Assembly (NCBI RefSeq): GCF_025685425.1
Contig: NZ_JAGTAS010000054.1
Location: 156,285-220,284 of the forward strand
Direction: 5' to 3'
DNA: 64,000 nucleotides
Origin: Terriglobus albidus
GTDB taxonomy: Bacteria; Acidobacteriota; Terriglobia; Terriglobales; Acidobacteriaceae
A model generated the notes under the pieces. It made no database searches and was not told the DNA's origin. It worked only from the letters and a program-made list of their open reading frames with translations. The position numbers were made by a program, and so were the translations under genes. This document shows, piece after piece, positions 53,552 to 63,587 of the stretch (position 1 is the stretch's first letter; every line of letters begins with the position of its first letter).

Positions 53552-55261
53552 ATGCGACACGCTGCCCTTTTCTGCTCACTCGTTGTCAGCTCCTTTGCCT
53601 TCGCTGCCCCTGCAAAACATGCTGCCGGACCACGCATTGAGGTCACCGTTACACCGGCGGCCGCTGGCAGTGCTCCGCTGACCGGGCGCGTTCTTGTCTC
53701 CATCTCCAAGGCAACTACAGGAGAGCCGCGCACTCAGATCGATGAGTCATATGAGTCGCAGCAGGTCTTCGGCATGGACGTCAGCGGTGCGGCGCCGGGC
53801 ACGCCGATCGTGCTTGATGATGCGAGTGCGTATGGCTACCCCATTCGCCATCTCGCCGATCTGCCTGCAGGCGAATACACCGTGCAGGCCGTCTTCAATC
53901 GCTATGAAGAGTTTCACCTTGTCAACGGTAAGACCGTCCTACTGCCACCCGACAAGGGCGAAGGACAGCACTGGAATACCAAGCCCGGTAACCCGATGAG
54001 CAAGCCGGTCAAGCTGATCTTCGCGAAGAATGGGAATCTAACGATCACGGTGGACGCAACCATTCCCGAACCTCCGTCGCCTGCTCCGGATACGAAGTAC
54101 ATCCGTCACGTGCGCATTCGCAGTGAGCTGCTCTCAAAGTTCTGGGGACGTGAGATGTACGTCTCGGCTATTGTGCTTCTGCCCGAAGGCTTCGATTCCC
54201 ACCCTGACGCGCACTATCCCACGGTCGTCTATCAGGACCACTTTCATCCCAACTTCAGCGCCATCGGCTGGCGAGAGACGCAGCCTCCTCCGGACCTGAA
54301 AGGACGCGAAGCCACTCGCGCCAAGTGGCAGTATGCCTTTTACCAGGCATGGACCAATGGCACCTTGCCGCACGTTCTGCTGATTGAACCGCAGCACGCC
54401 AATCCTTATTACGACGATTCGTATGCGGTGAACTCAACCAATGTTGGCCCCTACGGAGACGCGATCACGCAGGAGCTGATTCCGGCGGTGGAGAAGCAGT
54501 TTCGCGGTATCGGTCAGGGATGGGCTCGTGCGACCTACGGCGGATCGACCGGAGGCTGGGAGGCGCTGGCCTCGCAGGTCTTCTACCCGGAGTTCTACAA
54601 CGGTACCTGGTCTTTCTGTCCGGATCCGGTCAGCTTCCACGCCTACCAGGGGGCGGACCTCTATACCGACACTAATGCCTACACGCGCTCCGGCCCGTTT
54701 GAGACGATCGACATTCCTTCCGACCGCCGCGGCGATTCGCACATTACCGCTCAGATGGCACAGGTGAATCATTACGAGCTCGCGCTTGGCACACATGGCC
54801 GCTCGGGCGAGCAGTATGACATCTGGCAGGCTGTCTTTTCGCCGCAGGGCGCAGACGGCTATCCTGCTCCGGTCTACGACAAGGACACCGGGGCTATCGA
54901 CAAAGAGGTAGTGAAGTACTGGCACGATCACTACGATCTTGACGCCATTCTGATGCGTGACTGGACGACGTTAGGACCGAAGCTTGAAGGCAAGCTTCAC
55001 ATTGCAGTCGGAGACTCCGATACCTACTACCTGAACAACGCAGTCTATCTGCTGGAGACCGATCTGAAGAGCACGCGCAATCCGCATTCGGATGCGACCT
55101 TTGACTTCGGTCCGCGTAAGCCGCACTGCTATACCGGCGCCCTGCCGGAGTGGGATGAGAGTCAGGGCGCGGACCTCAACCAGCGTGTGCTGCCGTTGAT
55201 GACTCGTCACATGCTGGAGACCGCGCCGAAGGATGGCGATACGAAGTCGTGGGTGTATTGA
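53552..55261 (+). CDS. Secreted alpha/beta-hydrolase, esterase-like
   Basis: A 569-residue exported protein; the start at 53552 (MRHAALFCSLVVSSFAFAAPA) gives a clean signal peptide. An N-terminal beta-rich domain (residues 25-200) is followed by an esterase-D/antigen-85-like hydrolase: PTVVYQDHFHPN, then the nucleophile elbow GGSTGGWEA with Ser near residue 330, and a likely acid/His in the last 100 residues (VGDSDTYYLNN, RKPHCYTG). It probably cleaves an ester of a polymer or glycan; the substrate is unknown. It converges with the next gene over a strong hairpin. Confidence 0.8.
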   Translation: MRHAALFCSLVVSSFAFAAPAKHAAGPRIEVTVTPAAAGSAPLTGRVLVSISKATTGEPRTQIDESYESQQVFGMDVSGAAPGTPIVLDDASAYGYPIRHLADLPAGEYTVQAVFNRYEEFHLVNGKTVLLPPDKGEGQHWNTKPGNPMSKPVKLIFAKNGNLTITVDATIPEPPSPAPDTKYIRHVRIRSELLSKFWGREMYVSAIVLLPEGFDSHPDAHYPTVVYQDHFHPNFSAIGWRETQPPPDLKGREATRAKWQYAFYQAWTNGTLPHVLLIEPQHANPYYDDSYAVNSTNVGPYGDAITQELIPAVEKQFRGIGQGWARATYGGSTGGWEALASQVFYPEFYNGTWSFCPDPVSFHAYQGADLYTDTNAYTRSGPFETIDIPSDRRGDSHITAQMAQVNHYELALGTHGRSGEQYDIWQAVFSPQGADGYPAPVYDKDTGAIDKEVVKYWHDHYDLDAILMRDWTTLGPKLEGKLHIAVGDSDTYYLNNAVYLLETDLKSTRNPHSDATFDFGPRKPHCYTGALPEWDESQGADLNQRVLPLMTRHMLETAPKDGDTKSWVY

Positions 55262-55272
55262 AGGCTTGAGAG

Positions 55273-55322
55273 CCCGATATCTCCTACCGATCCATCGCGA
55301 CGGATCGGTAGGAGATATCGGG
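55273..55322. terminator. Strong bidirectional terminator hairpin
   Basis: A perfect 21-base-pair stem (cccgatatctcctaccgatcc and its complement) with an 8-base loop between the convergent esterase and aldo/keto reductase genes. Confidence 0.8.
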
Positions 55323-55330
55323 TCACCTTG

Positions 55331-56323
<993 letters not shown>

Positions 56324-56601
56324 GCGGATAGGATGCGTTGAGACGTAAGCCGGTTCCAGGGATTATTCAGGGAATGCTTATCAACATCGCTAGCTGAGGC
56401 GACTATTGCCAGGACACGCAGATGCGAGCTTCCATAACATTTCGAGCAATTTAGGGAGGTCGCAGAACTCCACGGAGCAAGCGTGATATTCTATATCAGA
56501 TCGAAGAATCCGATCTGGTCTACTTGCTTGTTCGGCTTGCCTCTACTCGCAAACACTCCACATTGTGTTCGGCGGTACTCAAAATCTACAAGGAATAAGT
56601 C

Positions 56602-56805
56602 ATGGAACAAGGAATCGTGAAGTGGTTCAACGATGCAAAGGGATTCGGTTTTATTAGCCGTCAGAGTGGCGAGGATGTTTTCGTTCACCACAGGGCTATC
56701 AAAAGCAACGGATTCCGCAGCCTGCAGGAAGGCCAAGCTGTACGTTTCAACGTAGTGAAAGGCCAAAAAGGCTGGCAGGCGGAAGACGTTGAAGTCGTCT
56801 CGTAA
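56602..56805 (+). CDS. cspA: CspA-family cold-shock protein
   Basis: A 67-residue single-domain RNA chaperone. [18 protein letters not shown] contains RNP1 (KGFGFI), and EDVFVHH is RNP2. The gene stands alone with about 280 bases upstream, consistent with the long regulatory leader of this family, and is followed by its own hairpin. A complete typical member. Confidence 0.95.
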   Translation: MEQGIVKWFNDAKGFGFISRQSGEDVFVHHRAIKSNGFRSLQEGQAVRFNVVKGQKGWQAEDVEVVS

Positions 56806-56828
56806 AGCATGAGAAACAGGATCGATAG

Positions 56829-56850
56829 AAAGGGAGCGTCAGCTCCCTTT
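56829..56850 (+). terminator. Terminator of the cold-shock gene
   Basis: aaagggagc-gtca-gctcccttt, a nine-pair stem with a four-base loop, then gtttgc. Confidence 0.75.
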
Positions 56851-56912
56851 GTTTGCATGAACCTTATCGCAATTAATTGTCCCTCCAAGCCCCCCGTCCT
56901 AAGGAGACCCGA

Positions 56913-57182
56913 ATGCAGAAACCCGCTAAAGTGCAAGACAAGTACTACCTGAAGTCTCTCCATGAGGAGATCGACCTCTTCGATCGCAAGCTGGCACATC
57001 TGGCAAAGTATGAGGCTTTTGCTTCAGAGGCGGAGCGAGAGACCGCAATCGGCAAGATGGAGACAAAACGCGCGACGTTGGCGCGGACAGCGCACAAGCT
57101 TGTAGAAGAAGGTGTCGAATTCCAACCATCCGACCTTCCTCGCTCATTTCGCTTGCAAGCAGAAGGCGCCAGTCTCGCCTGA
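56913..57182 (+). CDS. Small helical hypothetical protein
   Basis: An 89-residue basic helical protein (KYYLKSLHEEIDLFDRKLAHL, ETAIGKMETKRATLARTAHKL), probably a coiled-coil hairpin. The ATG at 56913 has aaggaga 7 bases upstream, so the earlier in-frame start is not needed. Function unknown. Confidence 0.7.
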   Translation: MQKPAKVQDKYYLKSLHEEIDLFDRKLAHLAKYEAFASEAERETAIGKMETKRATLARTAHKLVEEGVEFQPSDLPRSFRLQAEGASLA

Positions 57183-57197
57183 TGGTGACGAAAGGCT

Positions 57198-57310
57198 AGA
57201 GCATTTTCCCTGTAGGTGTAGAGTAAGGGTTTCCGCATCTATGGTGTTTTCCGCAATGAAAACGCCCCTGCACGCCCCTTCCGGAATACCAGCAACAGGG
57301 AAAATGCTCT
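57198..57310. repeat. Palindromic 113-bp repeat element, single copy
   Basis: Bounded by agagcattttccctgt and acagggaaaatgctct, 16-base terminal inverted repeats, with an inner hairpin around the gttttccgcaatgaaaac core. Same element and orientation at 58538-58649, and a tandem array of it from 63588. Confidence 0.85.
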
Positions 57311-57352
57311 AAAGAGCCTCTCTTCGCACACCGCCACAGGAACGTTACACAT

Positions 57353-58506
57353 TCAGTGCCCGAAGGACAATGTCGTCTTCTTTTCCGCTACCTGAAGCGT
57401 GATACCGCTGATGTCGTTCGTGGATACAGTCACCTCTTCTTCTGCTGGACCATATTCATGAGAGACCTTTGGAGGTTGCGTGCCGGAGGCCTCCGTCGCA
57501 TCGAACGCGCCATCCACCCGCAACCGGTACGTTCCCGAGGGCACGAAGGCGATCTCGAAGCTTCCATCGGGAGCGATATGACCGTTCCGGGTAAATGCAC
57601 GGTCACTGGCATCGATCAAATGCACAGCACCGTGCGCCACCGGTATGCCATCTGCCTGCCGCACCACGCTGCCTCGCACAAGATGCATACCTCGCGTAGG
57701 AATTGTGATGGCAATACCTCCCATCTCCTCACTTCCGACAATTTTGAAGGTCGATGATTCTTTCTTGTGGAAGGTTCCCGGCGCATAGAGCTGTTGCGTG
57801 TTCAGGGAGAGGCTGACCTCCTGAGCCGTGTCTCTGGCGAAGACATTCGTCTGCACCATTCCGCCACCACGCGATATTCCCCGGGAGGGACACCCGCGAT
57901 GCGAAACCTTCCCTGATCATCGGTGGACACTGCGGGCAAGCTATTCTCTCCTCTCCGTGTGCGATCGGCCGAGGTTTGCGATGAGACAGCCTGCACCCGG
58001 ACATCTGCCGCGGGCGCTCCATCGTCGTAGAGAATCTGCCCGCTGATCACAGCCCCACGCATCAGCTCGACATCCAGAGCTGCCGCTTCCCCTCCGCGAA
58101 TCGTTACACCTGTTGAGCGAAGATGCCGCTGTACCTCTGGCTCAAGACTCTCCCAATCGGAGAGGTCAACCCCTGACATGGGATCGAGATATCCCGTCAG
58201 CTCCACTTGGATCGCGTATGTCCCAGGTGAGACATGGTCAATGATGAAGGAGCCATTGAGATCGCTGAACCCTTCTCCACGTCCGCGTCCACGGCGAAGG
58301 AGATCCGCAGGCTTGCTGTTCTCCTCCGGAAGAGGTACCAGACTGATGCGCGCCTGACGTGCGGGCGCGTGGGTATCCGCACAGAAGACGTGCCCTGTCA
58401 CGCGACCTGCAGGAAGAGCCGCACTCTCCCGTGGTACCGCCGGAGCAGGTGATTGGGCATGCAACGAGAGAACTGTCGTCAGAAAAAGAAAAGAGGCTCG
58501 ATGCAT
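57353..58506 (-). pseudogene. Carboxypeptidase-regulatory-like secreted protein, frameshifted
   Basis: The start at 58506 gives a signal peptide (MHRASFLFLTTVLSLHAQ). The sequence follows its intact neighbour at 58662-59900 (GHVFCADTHAPARQARISL, YLDPMSGVDLSDWESLEPEVQ, GRFRIAGVPPGEYRVVA). At about 57862-57870 the frame shifts by one base; homology resumes with VQTNVFARDTAQEVSLSL and LYAPGTFHKKESSTF and continues to ISGITLQVAEKK. Rejoined it would be about 383 residues of beta-sandwich repeats. The pseudogene sits between two copies of the 113-bp repeat. Confidence 0.8.
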
Positions 58507-58537
58507 CTGTCGACTCCCATCTACGGATTCACCGATT

Positions 58538-58649
58538 AGAGCATTTTCCCTGTAGGTGTAGCGTAGGAATTCCGCACCTATGAGCGTTTTCCGCAATGAA
58601 AACGCCCCTGCACGCCTCTTCCGGGACCCAGCAACAGGGAAAGTGCTCT
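58538..58649. repeat. Palindromic 112-bp repeat element, single copy
   Basis: Same terminal inverted repeats and inner hairpin as 57198-57310, same orientation, located between the two carboxypeptidase-regulatory-like genes. Confidence 0.85.
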
Positions 58650-58661
58650 AGACGATGAAAC

Positions 58662-59900
58662 CTACCTCGAGTTGGCGGTAGAGCGTGCTGGAGTCATCAT
58701 GGGGCGAGGCGGCTTCGTCGGATCATCGAGAGCAGGCACCTGCAGCGTGATTCCAGTGACATCTCCAGACGAGATCGTCAAAGGCTGCTCTGTCGTTCCG
58801 TAGTAGTGATTGATGCGCGGCCCCGGTCCAATCCCAACGGGTCCAGTCCCATTTTGCGGGCTCATGGATGGCATCTCGTATGCATTCATAACGCGTACGC
58901 GATAGTTCCCTGCGAAGACGAAATCAATCCGGAAACTGCCGTCCGGTGCGATCTGGCCATTGAGCATAAACGTCGGGTCATCTACGTCCACCATCTGGAC
59001 GTAACCTCCGGTCACTGGCATTCCATTTGCTTGCTGTATGACGGTTCCCGTGACGAAATGCATGCCTCGCGTCGGAATGGTAATCGTGATCCCACTTTTC
59101 TCGTCTGTTCCTGAGACCTTGATGATGTCGGCGCCCGTTTTGCGAAAGGTGCCTGGCGCATAGACTGCCTGTGCATTGGAGATACTCTGAGCGATGCCCG
59201 CTCCGCTGGATCCAACAGCGAGTCGCTGAAGACTAATGGAAGTCGCCACCACGTACTCACCTGGCGGGAGACTCAGCACGCGAAAGGCTCCATGGTCATC
59301 CGTGTTGTATCCCCGGCCTGTCATCATTCGGCGAGGTCCCTTATTGACGGTACCGGGAAGGTTCAGAACGGATGCGTCGACAATCTGCATCATCACACCA
59401 GCCGCCGGTGACCCATCGTCAAACAGCACCTTGCCGGAAATGGCTGCTCCACGTTCCAGGCTCACGTCTATATTGGCGGTCTCGGAGCCGTTGACTGTGA
59501 CTGTTGATAGGCTAGACCGCAGTCTGTCCTGTATTTGCGGATCGGAACTCGTCAAGTCCTGAGGATCAACGGAAGACATTGGGTCGAGGTATCCTGGCAG
59601 ATCGACGCGCACTGCATAGGTTCCCGGAGCAACATGGGGAAGGACGAAGAAACCGTCCAGATCAGTCGTCTGTCCACCTCCGAAGAACATCGCGCCAGAC
59701 TGACGGACACTACTCCCCGCGTCCCGCAGACGTGCAAGGCTGACGCGCGCCAGTCGAGCAGGAGCGTGCGTGTCTGCGCAAAGGATATGTCCGCTAACGC
59801 TTCCTGAAGGAGGCGGCTGTGTCTGTGGCGATTGAACCTGTGGCGCCTGCTGGGCAGGCAGAGAAACTCCGATTGCCAGAAGAAGAAAAACGCGGCGCAT
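58662..59900 (-). CDS. Secreted carboxypeptidase-regulatory-like protein
   Basis: A 412-residue exported protein. The ATG at 59900 gives a signal sequence (MRRVFLLLAIGVSLPAQQ); a much longer frame to 60158 lacks one. The mature protein consists of three or four carboxypeptidase regulatory-like/CnaB-type beta-sandwich units (GSVSGHILCADTHAPARLARVSL, GFFVLPHVAPGTYAVRVDLPGYLDP, AAISGKVLFDDGSPAAGV, GMHFVTGTVIQQANGMPVTGG). It has no catalytic motif. Such proteins are abundant in Acidobacteria at the cell surface, perhaps in carbohydrate binding. It is the intact paralogue of the pseudogene beside it. Confidence 0.8.
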   Translation of the reverse strand: MRRVFLLLAIGVSLPAQQAPQVQSPQTQPPPSGSVSGHILCADTHAPARLARVSLARLRDAGSSVRQSGAMFFGGGQTTDLDGFFVLPHVAPGTYAVRVDLPGYLDPMSSVDPQDLTSSDPQIQDRLRSSLSTVTVNGSETANIDVSLERGAAISGKVLFDDGSPAAGVMMQIVDASVLNLPGTVNKGPRRMMTGRGYNTDDHGAFRVLSLPPGEYVVATSISLQRLAVGSSGAGIAQSISNAQAVYAPGTFRKTGADIIKVSGTDEKSGITITIPTRGMHFVTGTVIQQANGMPVTGGYVQMVDVDDPTFMLNGQIAPDGSFRIDFVFAGNYRVRVMNAYEMPSMSPQNGTGPVGIGPGPRINHYYGTTEQPLTISSGDVTGITLQVPALDDPTKPPRPMMTPARSTANSR

Positions 59901-60012
59901 CTGTCGGCTCCGTTCGAGCCGATTATGGGCGAACGCACCCCGGAGCGCAATCTTCTTTTGAAGAAGCGATCTCAGATCTCCGGTATTCTGAGACCGAAAC
60001 GTAAGGAGCCTC

Positions 60013-60303
60013 ATGTTTATCCACGGATTTCTCTTCCACTGGAAGCCCGGCGCCACCGACGAGCAGAAGGCCCGCGCCCAGCGCGAGATTCTGGCCTTCC
60101 AGGGAGTGATTCCCGGTCTGCTGGAGACACACGTCGGCGAGAACATTGCCGCCAACAACCGGGACTACACCTTCGCCGGTGTGATGGTCTTCGAGAACAA
60201 AGAGGCGTACACAGCCTACTGGCCGCACCCGGCCCATCAGGCTTTGATTGCATGGCTGATGCCGATCATTGAGCCGATTGAGTTCGATTTTCAGCCGGAA
60301 TAG
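60013..60303 (+). CDS. Dabb (stress-responsive A/B barrel) family protein
   Basis: A 96-residue ferredoxin-like barrel protein: MFIHGFLFHWKPGATDEQ at the start, IPGLLETHVGENIA in the middle, FENKEAYTAYWPHPAHQAL near the end. These features define the Dabb family. Some members are polyketide cyclases or stress proteins; no specific role can be read. An aagga-type ribosome site precedes the ATG. Confidence 0.88.
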   Translation: MFIHGFLFHWKPGATDEQKARAQREILAFQGVIPGLLETHVGENIAANNRDYTFAGVMVFENKEAYTAYWPHPAHQALIAWLMPIIEPIEFDFQPE

Positions 60304-60339
60304 TTCACGTACTCCCGACCGGCCCTGAAACTCTTTTGG

Positions 60340-60382
60340 TTTGTCATTTTGGAGCGTAAGCGGAGAAATCTGCTTCTCTACC
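60340..60382 (-). repeat. Dispersed 43-bp host repeat, copy 2
   Basis: Inverted copy of 53399-53440, in the gap between the Dabb and PIG-L genes. The remainder of this 177-base gap shows nothing else. Confidence 0.8.
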
Positions 60383-60480
60383 GTTGCTTAATAGCCCAAA
60401 CCCACCCTTCGCAATAAAGCCGCGAAGAATAGGGCAATGAGAGTAGTGGCTCAACCCAATTTATCGATATCCCCTAAGGG

Positions 60481-61215
60481 CTATTCGCGGATGCCGTCGA
60501 ACATGTCATGTGTCACTGCGGCCGGTTGCGGCGTGGCGGCGGAGATCAGTGTGTAGAACTCCTGCCGTCCGAACTTGTCGAGATACGGACGCACGCTTTC
60601 CAGCACCGGCAACTGCGAGGTGTGTTTCTCGAAGGCCTGAATGCGCACCGGCAATACCTCCGCCGTATCCAGCACGCAGGTCCAGGGTGCCGGCATCAGG
60701 GGCTCGCGCTCTCCAAGGGTGAAGTTGGTGGTGATGTGATACAGCCGCTGTGCGAGATGCGGCTCGAGATCAAGTTCGGGATAGCGCTTTGCGCGCCCTG
60801 CCCAGTGATAGGCCGCCGAAGTAATCGCCGAAACCATGGTGTGATCGGGATGGACATTCAATCCGCCATCCAGACCGAAGGTCACGACGATATGAGGACG
60901 GAAGGTACGCATACGCTGCACCAGCTTTTTGGCGGCCTCATGCACGTTCGCATGCACCAGTTCGGCATCCTGGTAATCCAGCAGTTCATGATGCTGGATG
61001 CCCAGCACCTCGCAGCTGGCTACGAACTCTTCGCGGCGGATGCGGCCGAGCTCCTTGCCGTCTCTGGAGTCTCCGCGGTTGCTCGCTGCCTGTCCATCGG
61101 TCAGACAGATACAGTTCACCTCGACGCCACCCCGTGTTGCCAGAGCAATTGCTCCTCCAAAGGCAAAGCACTCGTCGTCAGGATGTGCGACGACGACCAT
61201 CATCCTCAATCCCAT
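60481..61215 (-). CDS. PIG-L family (LmbE-like) deacetylase
   Basis: A 244-residue zinc-dependent N-deacetylase of the GlcNAc-PI/bacillithiol deacetylase family. The zinc motif is VVVAHPDDECFAFGG near the N-terminus and the third ligand lies in NVHPDHTMVS. ICLTDGQAASNRG is the substrate loop. It overlaps rnhB by ten bases, so the two are translated together. The thiol or sugar substrate cannot be decided from sequence; several starts within the first six codons are possible. Confidence 0.9.
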   Translation of the reverse strand: MGLRMMVVVAHPDDECFAFGGAIALATRGGVEVNCICLTDGQAASNRGDSRDGKELGRIRREEFVASCEVLGIQHHELLDYQDAELVHANVHEAAKKLVQRMRTFRPHIVVTFGLDGGLNVHPDHTMVSAITSAAYHWAGRAKRYPELDLEPHLAQRLYHITTNFTLGEREPLMPAPWTCVLDTAEVLPVRIQAFEKHTSQLPVLESVRPYLDKFGRQEFYTLISAATPQPAAVTHDMFDGIRE

Positions 61216-62003
61216 GCTGCGTTTTCTCCAGCGGCGCTCTCGCTGAGCACCTCTTCGTCAAAGGGTAGATCGTCCATCTCCAACGCTGCTTCCAGCGCCG
61301 CATCCGGATCGACGCCAGCCACCGGCGCAAAGCTCCGCCGGTGCAGCGGCGTTGGCCCAAGTTCCTTCAAAGCTCTTCTGTGAGCCGGGGTCGCGTATCC
61401 CTTGTGCGACGCCAGCCCATACCCTGGATGAGTCTCATCGGCAGCGCGCATCAGAGCATCGCGGTGAACCTTTGCAACCACGGATGCCGCTGCAATCGAG
61501 AGCGACAATGAATCGCCATAGATCAGCTTTGTCTGTGGGCAAGGATGGTCGATGCGCATGGCATCGATCAGCAGATGATCCGGCGTTAGGGAGAGTCCTG
61601 CAACAGCATTCAACATTGCCAGCCGCGATGCCTGATAGATGTTGATGCGATCGATGGTCTCGGCATCGACCTCGGCGACACAGACGGCCAGGGCCATGGC
61701 GCGCACCTGCAGATCCAGGCGCTCGCGATCTTCGCGCTCCATTTGCTTGGAGTCCTTCAGACCTGCCTCGGCCAGCTCCGCGCAGGCTTCCGGCAGTATG
61801 ACGGCGGCGGCAACTACGGGGCCGTACAACGCTCCCCTGCCAACCTCGTCCACGCCCGCGATCATTCGGTAGCCGTGGTAACGTAGCGCCTGTTCCGGAG
61901 CGTCGGAGCACACGAGCTGACGAAGCATCATCTGTTTGGCTGTTGAGGCAGCCAGCTCCTTCCCCGTACGGGCGGAGACGGCTTTGGGACGGGAGAAACG
62001 CAT
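61206..62003 (-). CDS. rnhB: Ribonuclease HII
   Basis: A 265-residue enzyme that cuts RNA in RNA-DNA hybrids and removes single ribonucleotides. MIAGVDEVGRGALYGPVVAAAVIL carries the first Asp-Glu pair, LKDSKQM and LLIDAMRI carry further active-site residues, and AAASVVAKVHRDALM completes the site. About 45 extra residues precede the fold. Its position near rplS is typical. Confidence 0.95.
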   Translation of the reverse strand: MRFSRPKAVSARTGKELAASTAKQMMLRQLVCSDAPEQALRYHGYRMIAGVDEVGRGALYGPVVAAAVILPEACAELAEAGLKDSKQMEREDRERLDLQVRAMALAVCVAEVDAETIDRINIYQASRLAMLNAVAGLSLTPDHLLIDAMRIDHPCPQTKLIYGDSLSLSIAAASVVAKVHRDALMRAADETHPGYGLASHKGYATPAHRRALKELGPTPLHRRSFAPVAGVDPDAALEAALEMDDLPFDEEVLSESAAGENAAWD

Positions 62004-62149
62004 GGCGCTGCTTCTAAGTGTATCGTCTGGATTTTCTTTATGAAGTCGAATTGCAGTAGGTTATGCTTTCCTGCGAAGGGTCCCTCTCCGGAAAGGTTAG
62101 GTAAACCCATGACTCGGTCTCGGCCAGGCATGGGTAGGTACGCATTCCT

Positions 62150-63082
62150 ATGTCTATGACACGGATCTTCTCCCTCATTGTGTGGGCCTCTACTCTGGCC
62201 ATCGCTCAAGATGCCGCCCAACCTGCAGGCCAGGCCCCGCCCCCGGCCGCGCCGCAGAAGGAACAGAGTGTAGGCACGCTGCGCGGTATCTTCGGCAAAA
62301 AAGCCAAGCCGGTGCTCCATCCGGAAGAAGACGCCAAACGCAAGGCTGAAATCCAGAGCCAGATCGATGCGCTTCCTAAGCAGGGCACACCGATGCTCGA
62401 CGAGGCCGGCAAGCAGATCCTCGACCCCGATGCCAGGCCGATGTTCAACCCGCCGCCGAAGCCCCTGCGCGACAAATACGGCGAGCCCAGACTGGACGAA
62501 CACGGCAAGCTGCTTCTGCAAACCAAAGACAACCTCGGCTACGACGAGCACGGGAAGAAGCTTAAGCCAATCAAACAGAAAGAGCCGAAGAAGGTGCCGG
62601 TCACCATCGAACAGGGCACGCTTACCGTGGACGGGTGGACCGGCAAGGCGCGGCTGAATTACGACATTGCCGACCTGAAGTATCTTTACATCTACGCCCC
62701 AGGCATAGGCAATACCGTTATCTCCGGAGCGCCATTCGACGGCGCCATCGAGCAGAAGAACGCCTTTGACGGCAAAACGCTCACGGTCTCCGTCAGCGAG
62801 CACACGCTTCAGCTCGCCAGCGAAAAGCCGCTGCTGCATCAGAAACATCCCGCTTCAGCATATGTGCGTGTCGACCGGGAGTACACCATGAACTCGCGCT
62901 TCCCGGTCATGGGATACGGCACGCTCCGCCGTCCGCCCTATGCCTGGCCTGGAGCGAAAGCAGTCTCCACCAATGCTCCGGACCTGCCGAAAGAGGTCAA
63001 GCCCACGCTAGCCGTGCCTAAGCCGGCCATTCCTGGAACCAACCCACCCGCAGGAAACAAGCCTGGGGGACCTGGAAAATAG
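62150..63082 (+). CDS. Secreted Pro-rich hypothetical protein
   Basis: A 310-residue protein. A short signal peptide (IFSLIVWASTLAIAQ) precedes an Ala/Pro/Gln-rich linker. The basic middle region has LDEHGKLLLQ and GYDEHGKKLKPI repeats. The domain at residues 150-240 (ITIEQGTLTVDGWTGKARLN-like) is beta-rich, and the tail is Pro/Gly-rich. No known domain. A terminator follows. Confidence 0.7.
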   Translation: MSMTRIFSLIVWASTLAIAQDAAQPAGQAPPPAAPQKEQSVGTLRGIFGKKAKPVLHPEEDAKRKAEIQSQIDALPKQGTPMLDEAGKQILDPDARPMFNPPPKPLRDKYGEPRLDEHGKLLLQTKDNLGYDEHGKKLKPIKQKEPKKVPVTIEQGTLTVDGWTGKARLNYDIADLKYLYIYAPGIGNTVISGAPFDGAIEQKNAFDGKTLTVSVSEHTLQLASEKPLLHQKHPASAYVRVDREYTMNSRFPVMGYGTLRRPPYAWPGAKAVSTNAPDLPKEVKPTLAVPKPAIPGTNPPAGNKPGGPGK

Positions 63083-63102
63083 GAGCAAATTACAGAAGCA
63101 CG

Positions 63103-63130
63103 AAAAAGCCGGCCGCGAGGCCGGCTTTTT
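63103..63130. terminator. Strong bidirectional terminator
   Basis: aaaaagccggcc-gcga-ggccggcttttt, a twelve-pair stem with A and T tracts, between convergent genes. Confidence 0.9.
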
Positions 63131-63158
63131 GCGTCAGAGAAATTGACGCCGGAGACGC

Positions 63159-63512
63159 TTAAGCGCGTTCGACTTCCTTCAGACGGGCAGCCTTGCCACG
63201 CAGACCGCGCAGATAGAACAGCTTGGCGCGGCGAACCTGGTAGGAACGAACCTTTTCGACCTTGTCGACAACCTTGGAGTTGTACGGGAAGATGCGCTCA
63301 ACACCCTGGCCGAAGCTCATCTTACGGACCGTGAAGCTGCCCTGCGGGCCCTGCTTGGTGGCGATCACAATGCCTTCAAACGCCTGGAGACGCTCTTTGT
63401 CGCCTTCTTTGATCTTAACCTGCACGCGCACAGTGTCTCCGGGGCCGAACTTCGGGAGATCGGTCCGCTGAAGCTTAGCGGCAAGTTTCTGCATGATGGG
63501 GTTGATTGACAT
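63159..63512 (-). CDS. rplS: 50S ribosomal protein L19
   Basis: A 117-residue protein at the 30S-50S interface. [42 protein letters not shown] and [18 protein letters not shown] are the family signature, complete to the end. Confidence 0.97.
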   Translation of the reverse strand: MSINPIMQKLAAKLQRTDLPKFGPGDTVRVQVKIKEGDKERLQAFEGIVIATKQGPQGSFTVRKMSFGQGVERIFPYNSKVVDKVEKVRSYQVRRAKLFYLRGLRGKAARLKEVERA

Positions 63513-63587
63513 GACACACTTTTCCTTCGAAGAGTCGAAGCCTCAGTTTACAGGAAAATCATGCAGATTGGAACCAGGCGAGATACC

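Noticed and set aside
60508..61383. 291-residue plus-strand ORF
   Set aside because: Antisense to the PIG-L and rnhB genes, both of which have clear catalytic motifs.
61928..62848. 306-residue minus-strand ORF
   Set aside because: Antisense to the secreted Pro-rich protein, which has a signal peptide and a terminator behind it; the ORF has no domain.
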